In this document: positions 54,034 to 63,709 of the stretch, in pieces
Numbering within the stretch: the stretch's first letter is position 1
How the letters are laid out: each line of letters opens with the position of its first letter
NCBI RefSeq assembly: GCF_009938225.1
Contig: NZ_AP019657.1
Location: 2,914,001 to 2,978,000, forward strand
Origin: Vibrio ponticus
GTDB taxonomy: Bacteria; Pseudomonadota; Gammaproteobacteria; Enterobacterales; Vibrionaceae
DNA: 64,000 nucleotides
Direction of reading: 5' to 3'
Made by a program: the position numbers and the translations under genes
The notes under the pieces: model-generated
What the model saw: only the letters and a program-made list of their open reading frames with translations
What the model was told of the DNA's origin: nothing
Databases searched by the model: none

Positions 54034-55207
54034 TCAACAAGCTAACCAGCAGTGGTTGGTTTGGTCAGAGAGCCAGCAAGAAGTGATCGCCAGTGGCGAG
54101 CTAACCGCTGAGCAGTCGCTGACAGAAATTGAAAGTTACGCCCAGCAGCGCCCAACGATCGTGCTGCTTAATAGCGCCGATGTGTTGCTCAAGCAGGTTG
54201 AGATCCCTGCGGGTGGCGCGAGACAATTCGACAATATGTTGCCTTATCTGATTGAAGATGATGTGGCGCAAGATGTGGAAGAGCTGCACATTACGACGTT
54301 AGCTAAGCAAGGTGATCAAGCTTTCATCGCTGCGGTGGATAAAGCGTGGCTATCACAAAAGCTGACTGAGCTTGCTGATGCTGGCTTTGTGGTTAATCGA
54401 GTGCTGCCAGATGCGCTGGCTTTGCCGGAGTTTAGTGGCATTAGCGCGGTGGAAATCGAAGGGCAGTGGCTACTGAAAAAGTCCGCTTATCAGGCGATGA
54501 CCGTGGATGCGGATTGGCTGGCTATGGTGGCGCAGTCTGAGTGGGTGAAAAGCGACGATGAGTGGCTGGAGCTGCAAGCCTATAGCCCATTGCCGCCGCT
54601 AAGCTTAGCCGCAGAGCAAAACTGGCATCAGGCAGAGCCTCAATTGGTGATGCAGATGCTGGCGACTCAAGCCTTACGTAGCAAAGTCAATTTGTTGACC
54701 GGCAGCTTCAAACCGAAATCTTCTTTGGTTAAACATCTTAAGGTTTGGCGCAAAGCCGCCATCGCAGCGGGTGTGTTAGTCGCGGTGTTATTGGCGCAAA
54801 GTTTGATTCAGGCGCAACAAGCGCAGCAACAGGCAGACGCGTATCGCGCTGAGAGTGAGCGTATTTTCCGTGCGGTATTGGCGAAGAATAAGATCCCAAC
54901 CACCAGTTATCTGAAGCGTGAATTGGATAATGAAGTGAAGCGTCTGTCCGGTGGTAGCACTGAAGAGTCGATCATGCATTGGCTGGTCAAACTGCCGAAT
55001 GCGCTGAAGAACATTCCTGGCTTTGAAATGACAGGCTTTACCTTTGATAGCAACCGCGCAGAGATCAAGCTTGAGGCGCGTAGTAAAGATTTCCAAGCCT
55101 TTGAGCAAGCTCGCACGCAACTCGAACAAGCGTTTGTGGTCGAGCAAGGGCAATTGAGCAAATCCGGTGAGTTTGTCACCGGCAGCTTTGTGCTGAAACA
55201 GCAGTGA
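53999..55207 (+). CDS. gspL: type II secretion inner-membrane protein GspL
   Basis: GspL anchors GspE at the membrane. The 402-aa protein has an actin-like cytoplasmic domain (MSEYLIVRLSNNQQ, WLVWSESQQEVIASGEL), one TM helix (about residues 252-270, AAIAAGVLVAVLLAQS) and a periplasmic ferredoxin-like domain. I start at GTG 53999 because GGAGG lies 5 bases upstream and the N-terminus then matches other Vibrio EpsL proteins. Confidence 0.94.
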   Translation: MSEYLIVRLSNNQQANQQWLVWSESQQEVIASGELTAEQSLTEIESYAQQRPTIVLLNSADVLLKQVEIPAGGARQFDNMLPYLIEDDVAQDVEELHITTLAKQGDQAFIAAVDKAWLSQKLTELADAGFVVNRVLPDALALPEFSGISAVEIEGQWLLKKSAYQAMTVDADWLAMVAQSEWVKSDDEWLELQAYSPLPPLSLAAEQNWHQAEPQLVMQMLATQALRSKVNLLTGSFKPKSSLVKHLKVWRKAAIAAGVLVAVLLAQSLIQAQQAQQQADAYRAESERIFRAVLAKNKIPTTSYLKRELDNEVKRLSGGSTEESIMHWLVKLPNALKNIPGFEMTGFTFDSNRAEIKLEARSKDFQAFEQARTQLEQAFVVEQGQLSKSGEFVTGSFVLKQQ

Positions 55208-55217
55208 GGAGAATACG

Positions 55218-55709
55218 ATGAGAGCTATTTTAAACTCGCTGCAAGTTTGGTGGTATCGCATTACCCCGCGTGAACAGCGTTTAGTGATGATTGGTGGCGT
55301 AGCTTTAGGTTTTGGGTTGCTCTATTGGGGGCTTTACCAGCCGGTAGCGCAACGAGCAGAACAAGCTCAACTCAATCTGAATAGTGAAAAACAGTTACTG
55401 AGTTGGGTGCAAGACAAAGCCGATCAAATTGTCGATCTGCGTGGCAGCGGAGTGAAAGCGATTTCGCCATTGCCGCTTAACCAAGCGGTATCTTCATCGG
55501 CGCGTCGTTTTAACGTCGAAATGGTGCGTGTGCAACCTCGCGGTGAAGAGATGCAGGTTTGGGTGCAACCATTGCCATTTAATCAGCTGATGAGCTGGAT
55601 TGAGTACATGAAAGCTAATCATGCGATTGATGTGCTGTTTTTAGATATCGATAAGAGCAGCCAAGCGGGTATGGTTGAGGTGAAACGCCTGCAGTTAACA
55701 AAGGGATAG
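55218..55709 (+). CDS. gspM: type II secretion inner-membrane protein GspM
   Basis: GspM partners GspL. The 163-aa protein has the TPREQRLV motif before a single TM helix (about 22-40) and a small periplasmic ferredoxin-like domain (VQPRGEEMQVWVQPLPFNQLM). The ribosome site GAGGAG precedes the ATG. It lies 10 bp after gspL and 4 bp before gspN. Confidence 0.94.
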   Translation: MRAILNSLQVWWYRITPREQRLVMIGGVALGFGLLYWGLYQPVAQRAEQAQLNLNSEKQLLSWVQDKADQIVDLRGSGVKAISPLPLNQAVSSSARRFNVEMVRVQPRGEEMQVWVQPLPFNQLMSWIEYMKANHAIDVLFLDIDKSSQAGMVEVKRLQLTKG

Positions 55710-55713
55710 TGGA

Positions 55714-56475
55714 GTGAAGGGAAAACTACTATTGGTCTTGGCACTATTGGTGACCTTTTTCGTCAGTGCCATTGTCCATTTGCCGATTCAAGCGGTACTT
55801 ACGTATGCGCCATTGCCTAAGCAACTGCGTATCTCAGGTGCCAGTGGCACTTTATGGCAAGGACAAGTGCAGCAATTGCAGTGGCAGCGCTACAACCTCG
55901 GTCAGGTGTCGTGGCAGCTGCAACCGAGTAAGCTATTAACCGGCAAGGTGCAGGCGAATGTGCGCTTAGGTCGTGGTAACCCTTGGCAACTGCGCGCGCG
56001 CGGTGTGGTAGGCTATGGTTTACAAGGCGCTTACGCTGAGAATGTGATTGCCTCACTGCCTGCAACTGAAGTGCTCAAGTTTGCTCCGCCGCTGCCAGTG
56101 CCATTGGATATCAATGGTCAGCTAGAACTGAGCATTCAGTCGCTTGCTTACGCCGCGCCTTATTGCCGCACAGGTCAGGGTAAGTTGGTGTGGAATACTG
56201 ATAAGATCGGCACGCCGCTCGCGGAGCTGCAAGTTGGTCCTGTGGTCGCCGATTTAAGCTGTCAGGACAGCGCCATCACGGTTGCGGGTAACCAGCAAAG
56301 CGAGCAAGTGAGAAGTGAATTCAGTCTCGATCTGCAAGCCAACCGTCAGTACAACGCGAAAGCATGGTTTAGCCCACAGCCAGAGATGCCAGAAGCGCTG
56401 AGCCAACAATTGAAATGGCTACCAAAACCAGATAGCCAAGGTCGCTATCAATTTACCTATCGCGGTCGTATTTAG
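55714..56475 (+). CDS. gspN: type II secretion protein GspN
   Basis: GspN is the last gene of the operon and is not essential in every system. The 253-aa protein has an N-terminal hydrophobic segment (about 4-22) and a periplasmic part with RISGASGTLWQGQVQQLQW, PLDINGQLELSI and LPKPDSQGRYQFTYRGRI, typical of the family. The start is GTG, with a GGAG-like site upstream. No gspO (prepilin peptidase) is in the window, so processing depends on a PilD encoded elsewhere. Confidence 0.93.
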   Translation: MKGKLLLVLALLVTFFVSAIVHLPIQAVLTYAPLPKQLRISGASGTLWQGQVQQLQWQRYNLGQVSWQLQPSKLLTGKVQANVRLGRGNPWQLRARGVVGYGLQGAYAENVIASLPATEVLKFAPPLPVPLDINGQLELSIQSLAYAAPYCRTGQGKLVWNTDKIGTPLAELQVGPVVADLSCQDSAITVAGNQQSEQVRSEFSLDLQANRQYNAKAWFSPQPEMPEALSQQLKWLPKPDSQGRYQFTYRGRI

Positions 56476-56486
56476 TCAGTAATAAG

Positions 56487-56521
56487 AAAAGCCCCAAGCT
56501 CGGAAAAGCGTGGGGCTTTTT
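56487..56521 (+). terminator. intrinsic terminator of the gsp operon
   Basis: A 10-bp stem AAAAGCCCCA / TGGGGCTTTT with an inner small hairpin is followed by T, 11 bp after the gspN stop. Confidence 0.92.
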
Positions 56522-56645
56522 ACTATTTATCGTTAAGTCTAGTCTGACAACTGGCGATATTATGGGGGTGCTGCACAGTTTCTCTTTATTGTTTTTTTTA
56601 TAATTATAGGTCTTTGTCGTACAGTCTTACGAATAGCACACTCCT

Positions 56646-58097
56646 ATGATTACGCTTGCAAATCTGGTCAATTCCTTTGGCCCATTTTTTGAACTGTTGG
56701 ACGTCCCAATTGCAATTATCGACACTAACGGTACATACATTTATTACAATGAGGCCAGTGCACAAATCGACCAGATTCCGCGGCAAGAAGCGATGGGAGC
56801 TAATATTCTTAGTCTATATAAGGATATGGATGCGGATTCTAGCACGATGATGCAAGCGGTAACGCACGGAGCAGAATATCGTTCTTGTACTCAGATTTAC
56901 TATAACAAGTATGGTAATAAGGTTGAGTATGTTCATTCTACATCGCCGATTTACGATGATGCTGGCAGTATTATTGGGGCGATAGAAATTGGTCTAAGCA
57001 AAAATATTTCTCAACGCATGACGAAAGAAGTGAATGCGCTTATCCGCACCCTATCTCGTCATAGTAAAAAGGGTAACGCCCTACCTATTATTCATCGTTC
57101 CAAGAAAATGGCGAACTTGGTCAAGCAAGCGACACGCATAGCTACGCAAGATGTACCGGTAATGATTTACGGGGCAACTGGTACAGGTAAAGAGTTGTTT
57201 GCACACCTTATTCACGATAATAGTGAGCGTCGAGAGAAACCATTTATTGCGGTCAATTGTGCGGCAATTCCCGAAAATCTCATTGAGAGTATGATGTTTG
57301 GTACGGAGAAAGGGGCTTATACTGGCGCGGAGAAAAAGCCCGGTTACATTGAAATGGCAGAAGGCGGCACCTTGTTTTTGGATGAGTTAAACTCTTTAAG
57401 CATTGACATGCAACCTAAGTTGCTCCGCTATTTGCAAGATCGTTCATACTGGCGATTAGGTGGTAATAAAGAGTGCCGATCGAATGTTAGGGTGATTGCA
57501 GCAGTCAATGAGGCTCCGACACAACTCGTAAATGAAGGAAGGTTAAGAGAAGACTTGTTTTACCGTCTTTGTGTTGGTTTTATCACTATTCCTAGTCTTT
57601 ATGAGCGAAAAGAAGATATCGTTTTATTAGCTGAGTACTTTATTGAAAAATACCAACCTAGCCTTAACCATATGATTACGGGCATCGCGCCTGAAACCAA
57701 GTTGCTACTTGAATCGATGTCTTGGGATGGCAACGTACGTATGTTGGAAAATACCATCATTCGTAGTTTGATTTTTCAGGATATGCCAGGTCTATTATTG
57801 CCTTCAAGCATCAACACTATCGATATCTCTTTGCCACGTGAAGAGCCCGTGAGTGTAGAGCTAGCGTCGCCCATTTCTTCTATTGATGAAGATACTCAAT
57901 GTTCATCGAATGCTTCGATGAGCAACATACCTGTTAATCTAGACGAAGCGGTTAAATTTTATGAACGCAATATTATCGTGCGTGCGTTGAATCGTAATCG
58001 TGGCTGTTTGTCGAAAGCTGCTCGTGAATTGGGTGTGCATCGCTCAACATTGCAGTACAAAGTTGAGCGACACAAAATTGAAACTCTCAATTTCTAA
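56646..58097 (+). CDS. PAS-domain sigma-54-dependent transcriptional activator
   Basis: This 483-aa enhancer-binding protein has an N-terminal PAS domain (about 12-120), an AAA+ domain with Walker A GATGTGKEL, a sigma-54 contact loop written GAYTGA (a known natural variant of GAFTGA), Walker [13 protein letters not shown] and the R-finger region LREDLFYRLCV, and a C-terminal Fis-type HTH (LSKAARELGVHRSTLQYKV). It has no receiver domain, so it is a ligand-sensing rather than phosphorylated activator. It faces the amino-acid operon, overlapping the permease gene's 3' end by 11 bp. The strong sigma-54 promoter at 63.6 kb makes it the likely activator of that operon. No good ribosome site precedes ATG 56646. 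Confidence 0.88.
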   Translation: MITLANLVNSFGPFFELLDVPIAIIDTNGTYIYYNEASAQIDQIPRQEAMGANILSLYKDMDADSSTMMQAVTHGAEYRSCTQIYYNKYGNKVEYVHSTSPIYDDAGSIIGAIEIGLSKNISQRMTKEVNALIRTLSRHSKKGNALPIIHRSKKMANLVKQATRIATQDVPVMIYGATGTGKELFAHLIHDNSERREKPFIAVNCAAIPENLIESMMFGTEKGAYTGAEKKPGYIEMAEGGTLFLDELNSLSIDMQPKLLRYLQDRSYWRLGGNKECRSNVRVIAAVNEAPTQLVNEGRLREDLFYRLCVGFITIPSLYERKEDIVLLAEYFIEKYQPSLNHMITGIAPETKLLLESMSWDGNVRMLENTIIRSLIFQDMPGLLLPSSINTIDISLPREEPVSVELASPISSIDEDTQCSSNASMSNIPVNLDEAVKFYERNIIVRALNRNRGCLSKAARELGVHRSTLQYKVERHKIETLNF

Positions 58098-59481
58098 TTG
58101 TTAATGACGCAGCGGATTCGTTGCTAATAATTTGGTTAAGGTTACAGCGCTGCCAAAAAGCGTAGCAAATTGATAAAAGGCTAACTAAAACTAACTCGGC
58201 TAATAATATCTTCAGACCGTTTTCGGCAAACCACAGCCCCACAATACTGATCGCATTGAGCACCATGGCGAGTAAAGGTAGCCAAGGGAAGCAAGGAGCT
58301 CGATAGTATAATGGGTATTGAGGGTAGAGCCCTGCTTGCTTCGCCCTACGAAAACGATAGTGACACAGAGCGATACAGAACCACGCCAGACATCCCACTT
58401 GTCCAGTGCTGGCAATCAGGAATAAATAGAGTTGTTTGGGAGCAATATAGGCACTTGCTAGTGCTACGGAGGCAATAGCGGCGGTAAACAATACCGCATA
58501 GTAAGGGCTACCGACGCGACTCGTTTGTGAGAAAAGTTGTGGCGCGATTTTATCTTTGGACATTGACCACAGTAAACGTGAACTCGCATACAGAGCTGAG
58601 CTACTTGCGGAAAAACCACATAACACTATGACAAATTGCATAATCACATCAGCATTGGCGATCCCCATTTGTGCAAAAACCCAAACAAATGGACTAATAG
58701 CTGCCTGCGCGCCTGGAGGGTAGACAAACACCAGCATCATGGTCGTCAGAATATAGAATAAGAAGACGCGGATAATTAGCATTTTAATGATTTTATTCAT
58801 GGATGCGCCTTTATCTTCAGCTTCTCCCGCCAGGGTGCCAATGATTTCCACTCCTTGAAATGCATAGGTTACAGTAGACATACTGGCGAGGATGCCAATA
58901 ATGCCATTGGGTAGGTGGCTTCTTTCATCCATGATACTACTTTGTGAAATAGTGCTGACATCGCCGAATATGATGCAGAGACATGCGATTAGAAAGGCAA
59001 TAATTGTGACGATTTTTAGGGACGCGAATAGGGTTTCACTTTCACCATAAGCGTTGACTGTGTAGAGATGCACAGAGCATATAAAGAGTAATATCAAACC
59101 AATATAAACGGATGTCGATATACTAGGGAAGAGGTTATTCAACGTCATTGAAGTCGCTGTAAGATCGGCTGAGATGGTTAACACCCAACTCAGCCAATAC
59201 AACCAGCCGATCATAAAAGACCAATAAGGTCTTTTAAACAACACGCGTAGATAGTGCTGAAATGAGCCAGAATGAGGCATTGCACTGCTGAGTTCGCCTA
59301 AACTCAGCATGGTAAGCAGCATGATAATGCCTGCTATGGTATATGCGATAGGCGTTCCAAGGCTTCCTGCAATTTCGAGTGGGGAAGAAATACCAACAAA
59401 TAACCCTGTACCAATGGTGCCACCGATAGAGATCATCATAAGATGGCGCATGTTTAATTTTTTCCCCAACTCGTCTGCCAT
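58087..59481 (-). CDS. APC-superfamily amino acid permease
   Basis: This 464-aa permease has about 12 TM helices. The GGTIGTGLFVGI loop near the N-terminus and STVTYAFQGVEIIGTLAGEA are signatures of the AAT branch (related to LysP, GabP and ProY). The substrate cannot be read from the sequence; its place in the operon suggests ornithine, lysine or the diamine product. It is the last gene of the operon, 21 bp after the racemase gene. Confidence 0.85.
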   Translation of the reverse strand: MADELGKKLNMRHLMMISIGGTIGTGLFVGISSPLEIAGSLGTPIAYTIAGIIMLLTMLSLGELSSAMPHSGSFQHYLRVLFKRPYWSFMIGWLYWLSWVLTISADLTATSMTLNNLFPSISTSVYIGLILLFICSVHLYTVNAYGESETLFASLKIVTIIAFLIACLCIIFGDVSTISQSSIMDERSHLPNGIIGILASMSTVTYAFQGVEIIGTLAGEAEDKGASMNKIIKMLIIRVFLFYILTTMMLVFVYPPGAQAAISPFVWVFAQMGIANADVIMQFVIVLCGFSASSSALYASSRLLWSMSKDKIAPQLFSQTSRVGSPYYAVLFTAAIASVALASAYIAPKQLYLFLIASTGQVGCLAWFCIALCHYRFRRAKQAGLYPQYPLYYRAPCFPWLPLLAMVLNAISIVGLWFAENGLKILLAELVLVSLLSICYAFWQRCNLNQIISNESAASLTIRN

Positions 59482-59502
59482 TACATCAACTCCCTTTGTG
59501 AC

Positions 59503-60609
59503 CTAATCTTCGGTAAACAGATATTCGACACCAGTGGTCTGGCATGCCATCAGTAGTGCGGTGTAGTCGAGCTCAAACTCAATTCGATCACCCACTTTGA
59601 GATCTTGTTGGCAATCCTCGATGTCCACTAATGTGTGGTCACTAGTTTGACCTAACAACTTGATTGAATCGTCGCATGGATGGCAGCCATCATGCGGGAC
59701 ATCTTGTAAACCAAACGCCAGTAAAGCACGTTTACGCGTACCATGATCTTCAAACTCTTTAGTTTTTAAGAAGGCATCCACACCAAGTTCACCTATGGGT
59801 ACAGTTGGTTTTGCATTGAGCTCAATAATTTCCGCGGAAAGAATGTACATATCAGAGCAAGCTAAGCCGACATCTTTTTTTGAGTGGTGGTAATTATCGA
59901 GGTATTTCATCTCGACGTATTCGATACCAAACTCTTGTAGACCACCAAGACGAAGGTGATCTAAGCCTTCAGGCCAAATGCCTTTGTCCATTAGGTGGTA
60001 GCTTGTACAGTTACCCGCAGATGCTAATGGGATTGATTGACCGCGATCGCGTTCCAAACGAGCTTTGATGCGTTTTAGCATTTCACCATTAGTTACGGTT
60101 GGTAATACGGTACCGTAACAGTTGAAGTTTGAGCCAATACCGTAGAGGTAAAGGTTATCAAGTGACTCAATAAGATTGATTAGCTTAAGGATTTGCTCGT
60201 AGTGTTCAAACCATACTCCTTCGCGTAAATCGCCCAAATCTATCATCAATAGCACACCGTGTTGGCGGTTTTGTTTTTTGGCTTCTGCAGAGAGCGCTCG
60301 AATAACGCTTTCTTCACTATTTAAGCTGAGATCGGCTAGGCGAATCACATCTTCAATCTCGCTCAATACAGGGCTACGGAGTAGGCATTTTAAACAGTCG
60401 ATGTGTTTGATTTTTTCTAGATTGTAAACACGAGATTCAGCGACAACTTGAACTCCGCCATCAACCACAGCTTGTGCGGTTTCAGGACAACCATTAAACA
60501 CTTTGTTGACAGCCATCATTGAGACGCCAAATTCGCCAAGATCTTTGATTGCAGCTTGGGTGTTTTCCTTTAGCTTGCGGGTATTAATTGTAAGCGTAGG
60601 CTTATACAT
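59503..60609 (-). CDS. alanine-racemase-fold PLP enzyme, probably ornithine racemase
   Basis: This 368-aa fold-III PLP enzyme resembles clostridial ornithine racemase. Shared segments, from memory, include MVDLGDLREG-type (here LMIDLGDLREGVWF), SNFNCYGTVLP, ASAGNCTSYHLMDKG, PEGLDHLRLGG, PIGELGVDAF, RKRALLAFGLQDV and ELDYTALL. The PLP Lys is likely in AVNKVFNG. It would interconvert L- and D-ornithine (or a related basic amino acid). It lies between the antiporter and the second permease and downstream of a D-ornithine decarboxylase-like gene, which supports the assignment. Confidence 0.78.
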   Translation of the reverse strand: MYKPTLTINTRKLKENTQAAIKDLGEFGVSMMAVNKVFNGCPETAQAVVDGGVQVVAESRVYNLEKIKHIDCLKCLLRSPVLSEIEDVIRLADLSLNSEESVIRALSAEAKKQNRQHGVLLMIDLGDLREGVWFEHYEQILKLINLIESLDNLYLYGIGSNFNCYGTVLPTVTNGEMLKRIKARLERDRGQSIPLASAGNCTSYHLMDKGIWPEGLDHLRLGGLQEFGIEYVEMKYLDNYHHSKKDVGLACSDMYILSAEIIELNAKPTVPIGELGVDAFLKTKEFEDHGTRKRALLAFGLQDVPHDGCHPCDDSIKLLGQTSDHTLVDIEDCQQDLKVGDRIEFELDYTALLMACQTTGVEYLFTED

Positions 60610-60654
60610 AAAGACTCCTTAACAAGGGAGAAGCGAGGCTCCTCCCTAGCAACA

Positions 60655-62100
60655 TTACGCATTAATTTTTTCTTGAGCGAGAGCATGCTCAGGGGATGAA
60701 TTGCGTTTTTGACCACGGTTATACAGCACCACTGAGAAGACGATAGCGACTGCAGCACCACCAAAGATTTGCGCTGTATCCAGCCAGAAGTTACCCATTT
60801 CGATGCCTTCTGGTGGGATGAATAGAATCGCAATTGCAAAGATGATTGAAGCGAGACCCATACCTGAAATTACGTAAGGTAGAACCTTTCCTGGAATTTC
60901 AAATGAGCGGTGTACATCCATGCGAGTCTTACGAAGCACCATGTATGCAGAGAACATAAGTAGGTAAGGCACGAAGTAACATACTGTTGTCATCGCAGAA
61001 AGAATCCAGTAAGCGCCTTCAAGTGATTCACTCAAGAATGAAGAAAAACACATGATGGTCACTAAAATTGCCTGAATAATCATTGCCATGTAAGGAGTGT
61101 CATGCACAGGATGCATTTTTACTGCAATGCTGTTTGGAGCAAGAATTTTTGCTTCTGTCGCAGCTTCTTGGAACATATAGATAGGACCAACCAACCACGA
61201 GTTAATTTGACCAATAGCACCAAAGAACAAACAACCACCGATGACACCTGACAGCCATGGAACGCCCAGTTCTTTACTCGCAAAATCAATTGATTGGCTG
61301 ATACCAGATACGACGTTCAATTGGTTAGCTGGGAAGATGGTATTGATTGCGATAGTTGCCAACGTGTAGATGCCGACAATCAATAATGATGCGATGATCA
61401 TTGAGCGCGGGAAATCACGTTGTGGGTTTTTCATTCGTCCTGCAACCATGCCTGTTACTTCTAAACCAGCAAAAGCAAACATTGCAGAGGATGCCAATAC
61501 GATATTAGAAAGTTTGGAGAAATCAGGGATAAAGCTTGCGGTTTCAGACACGTAATCAGTCTGCATTGGACGACCAGACATTAGCCAGTAAATTGCGACT
61601 AAACCGATGATGGCGGCTGGAATGAAAATACCTAAATACACCGATAGGCTATTGACGATATTCGTGAACTTAAGACCGCGCATATTAATCAGTGTTAACA
61701 CCCAGAAAATTACCGCGGATCCGACCCCAATAAACACTTTATTTTCAGCAATTTCAGGTGATAGTAGGTTTCCGCTTACCGCTGCAAAACCAAATTGCAG
61801 CATTAATGGGAAAAACACTACACAAGAAAATAGGAAGCAAACGGTCGAAACCCAACCGACGCGAGCACCGAATGCCTCTTTTACCCAAACAAAGATACCA
61901 CCGTCTTTTGGCCAACCAGTGGCAAGCTCGCCACATACCATAGACAGAGGGATGATCATAAATAATGCGGCAACTAACCAAATAGCAATAGCTGATGGAC
62001 CATAGCCCGCAACCATAGGAATAGAACGCAAAGCCAATACAGCAGCGACCGCCATAAACACGGCTTCTTTCGTTCCCATTAAATTTTTATTTTCTGACAT
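60655..62100 (-). CDS. APC-superfamily antiporter, glutamate:GABA-antiporter-like branch
   Basis: This 481-aa transporter has about 12 TM helices, begins MSENKNLMGTKEAVFMAVAA and carries GGIFVWVKEAFGARVGW and SSAMFAFAGLEVTGMVAGRM, typical of the GadC/YjeM-like (AGT) branch. Such proteins often exchange an amino acid for its decarboxylation product. With a decarboxylase directly upstream, ornithine (or lysine)/diamine exchange is likely. I start at ATG 62100, with AAGGACG upstream; the 16 extra codons of the longer frame are poor. Confidence 0.85.
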   Translation of the reverse strand: MSENKNLMGTKEAVFMAVAAVLALRSIPMVAGYGPSAIAIWLVAALFMIIPLSMVCGELATGWPKDGGIFVWVKEAFGARVGWVSTVCFLFSCVVFFPLMLQFGFAAVSGNLLSPEIAENKVFIGVGSAVIFWVLTLINMRGLKFTNIVNSLSVYLGIFIPAAIIGLVAIYWLMSGRPMQTDYVSETASFIPDFSKLSNIVLASSAMFAFAGLEVTGMVAGRMKNPQRDFPRSMIIASLLIVGIYTLATIAINTIFPANQLNVVSGISQSIDFASKELGVPWLSGVIGGCLFFGAIGQINSWLVGPIYMFQEAATEAKILAPNSIAVKMHPVHDTPYMAMIIQAILVTIMCFSSFLSESLEGAYWILSAMTTVCYFVPYLLMFSAYMVLRKTRMDVHRSFEIPGKVLPYVISGMGLASIIFAIAILFIPPEGIEMGNFWLDTAQIFGGAAVAIVFSVVLYNRGQKRNSSPEHALAQEKINA

Positions 62101-62123
62101 AACAACGTCCTTATACTTCCAAA

Positions 62124-62146
62124 GATCCCGCGCAATGCACGGGATC
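62124..62146 (-). other. hairpin between the decarboxylase and antiporter genes
   Basis: GATCCCG ... CGGGATC forms a 7-bp stem in the 58-bp gap, followed on the minus strand by TTTGG. This is too weak for a firm terminator call; it may attenuate or protect the upstream mRNA so that the decarboxylase is made in excess. Confidence 0.45.
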
Positions 62147-62158
62147 AATTGATGAGGA

Positions 62159-63556
62159 TTAGTAGATATCTTGGCCTACGATGTCTTCATAAGTGTCTTC
62201 GCGACGGATTAGACGGTCAGTACCGTCTTTATCAATCATTACGACGGCTGTACGAGGACGGTTGTTGTATACAGTCTGGCTTTCGATGGTGTATGCGCCA
62301 GCATCTAGGAATACCATCACATCGCCAATTTCAGTGTTGTTTGGTACAGCGAAGAATTCTTCTTTGATACCGACGTGGAAGTAGTCACCACCATCGCATA
62401 GAGGACCTGCTAGTTTCACGTATTTGTCGTGTTTTTCTGCCACTTTTGATGCGTTGAATACGTAGAAGAACCAGTTAAAGTGTTGGCTATCAGAAAGCTG
62501 GCTGTAACCCGCATCAACGAATGTCCAATCAACTAGTTGTTCTACATTGCCGTCTAAATCGTAGAAAGTTTTCGTTTTTTCGCATGAAACTTCAGTGAGA
62601 AGTACGGCCGCAGAACCAACAACTTTTCGACCTGGTTCGATAACGATTGCGATATCTTCACGCCATTTATGTACTTCAGAAATAATAGCGTCAGCAAAGT
62701 CTTGCGACGTGATACCTGCATACATGTTGTCTTCTAGTGGGTTACCGTTTTCTTCGTCGTATTTGTATGGTGTTGGGATACCACCACCAACGTTAATCAG
62801 TTCAAATTGGATGCCTAGTTTTTCTTCTAAACGACGACACTCATCCACCATTACTTTGGTTGCTTTAGCAAATGGTTCCGCTTCTGGTACTTGGTCGCCT
62901 ACGTGCATGTGTAGACCTTTTAGAGAAACGAAAGGCATTTCTAGAATACGACGACAAGTTTCTTCAGCTTGTTCTAGGTCTAGACCGGACTTAGCGTGGT
63001 AAGCGGTTACAAGTTCAGCGTGAGTGGCTGATGGTACGTTTGGTTCAACACGCACACATACGTTAGCGACTTTTTCTAGGCGACGAGAGATTGCATCGAT
63101 ATGGTCTAATTCGTAAATACTATCGACGTTGATTAGATATAGGTCGTTTGCGATTGCGAACTCAAGGTCCACCGGCTTTTTAACTACGCCGTTGAAGACG
63201 ATTTGTGAACCTGGGAAGCCAACTTCAAGGCATTTGCGTACTTCGTACATAGAGTTTGCTTCTGCGTAAATGCCTGCGTCTTTGATCGCTTTTAGTACTG
63301 ACATTACAGAACAGGCTTTTGATGCAAAGAAGGTTTTTGTATTTTTGTGCGCAGAGAATGCTGCTTCAATTTCACGAATATTACGGACGATTTCATGTTC
63401 AGAGTAAACATATAGAGGTGTGCCGTATTTTTTCGCTAGCGATTCTAGTTCTACATCTTCGAAATGAAGCTTGTTATTGATTGTTTTAAATCGACGGTCG
63501 GTATCGATAATTTTTTCGCGTTGTAGGTTGAAGTTATTCATTTCAAAATCAGACAT
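62159..63556 (-). CDS. fold-III PLP decarboxylase, probably D-ornithine/D-lysine decarboxylase
   Basis: This 465-aa enzyme of the Orn/DAP/Arg decarboxylase group 2 has the PLP Lys in [26 protein letters not shown], the phosphate-binding [23 protein letters not shown] and the catalytic [11 protein letters not shown]. It is strongly similar, from memory, to Salmonella DokD (D-ornithine/D-lysine decarboxylase), including [28 protein letters not shown] and [13 protein letters not shown], and less like LysA. It would convert D-ornithine or D-lysine to putrescine or cadaverine. It is the first gene of the operon, 45 bp downstream of a sigma-54 promoter; the ribosome site AAAGGA precedes the ATG. 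Confidence 0.82.
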   Translation of the reverse strand: MSDFEMNNFNLQREKIIDTDRRFKTINNKLHFEDVELESLAKKYGTPLYVYSEHEIVRNIREIEAAFSAHKNTKTFFASKACSVMSVLKAIKDAGIYAEANSMYEVRKCLEVGFPGSQIVFNGVVKKPVDLEFAIANDLYLINVDSIYELDHIDAISRRLEKVANVCVRVEPNVPSATHAELVTAYHAKSGLDLEQAEETCRRILEMPFVSLKGLHMHVGDQVPEAEPFAKATKVMVDECRRLEEKLGIQFELINVGGGIPTPYKYDEENGNPLEDNMYAGITSQDFADAIISEVHKWREDIAIVIEPGRKVVGSAAVLLTEVSCEKTKTFYDLDGNVEQLVDWTFVDAGYSQLSDSQHFNWFFYVFNASKVAEKHDKYVKLAGPLCDGGDYFHVGIKEEFFAVPNNTEIGDVMVFLDAGAYTIESQTVYNNRPRTAVVMIDKDGTDRLIRREDTYEDIVGQDIY

Positions 63557-63600
63557 TTTTATATTCCTTTCTAAAGTTTGTCTTGTGACATCCCCTATAG

Positions 63601-63616
63601 AGCAGAAACTGTGCCA
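63601..63616 (-). promoter_or_regulatory. sigma-54 promoter of the D-ornithine operon
   Basis: On the minus strand TGGCACAGTTTCTGCT carries GG at -24 and GC at -12 at the exact spacing (consensus TGGCACG-N4-TTGCW). The start site would be about 35 bp before the decarboxylase ATG. Confidence 0.85.
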
Positions 63617-63662
63617 ATTTTATTTTATTTTTAAGGTGTTGATTTTTAATGATTAAATTTCA

Positions 63663-63682
63663 TTTGTGAGTTTGCTCACCTA
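63663..63682. promoter_or_regulatory. CRP-like dyad upstream of the D-ornithine operon
   Basis: TGTGA-GTTTGC-TCACC (63665-63680) has the CRP half-sites with N6 spacing and one mismatch at the end. It may instead be an activator site for the sigma-54 regulator. Confidence 0.45.
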
Positions 63683-63683
63683 T

Positions 63684-63709
63684 AACCGAAAATTAAGAAT
63701 TTAACGGAT
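63684..63709. promoter_or_regulatory. candidate enhancer (UAS) for the sigma-54 activator
   Basis: An imperfect inverted repeat, CCGAAAATT ... AATTTAACGG, lies about 85-105 bp upstream of the -12 element, a usual distance for an enhancer-binding protein. It is unproven. Confidence 0.25.
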
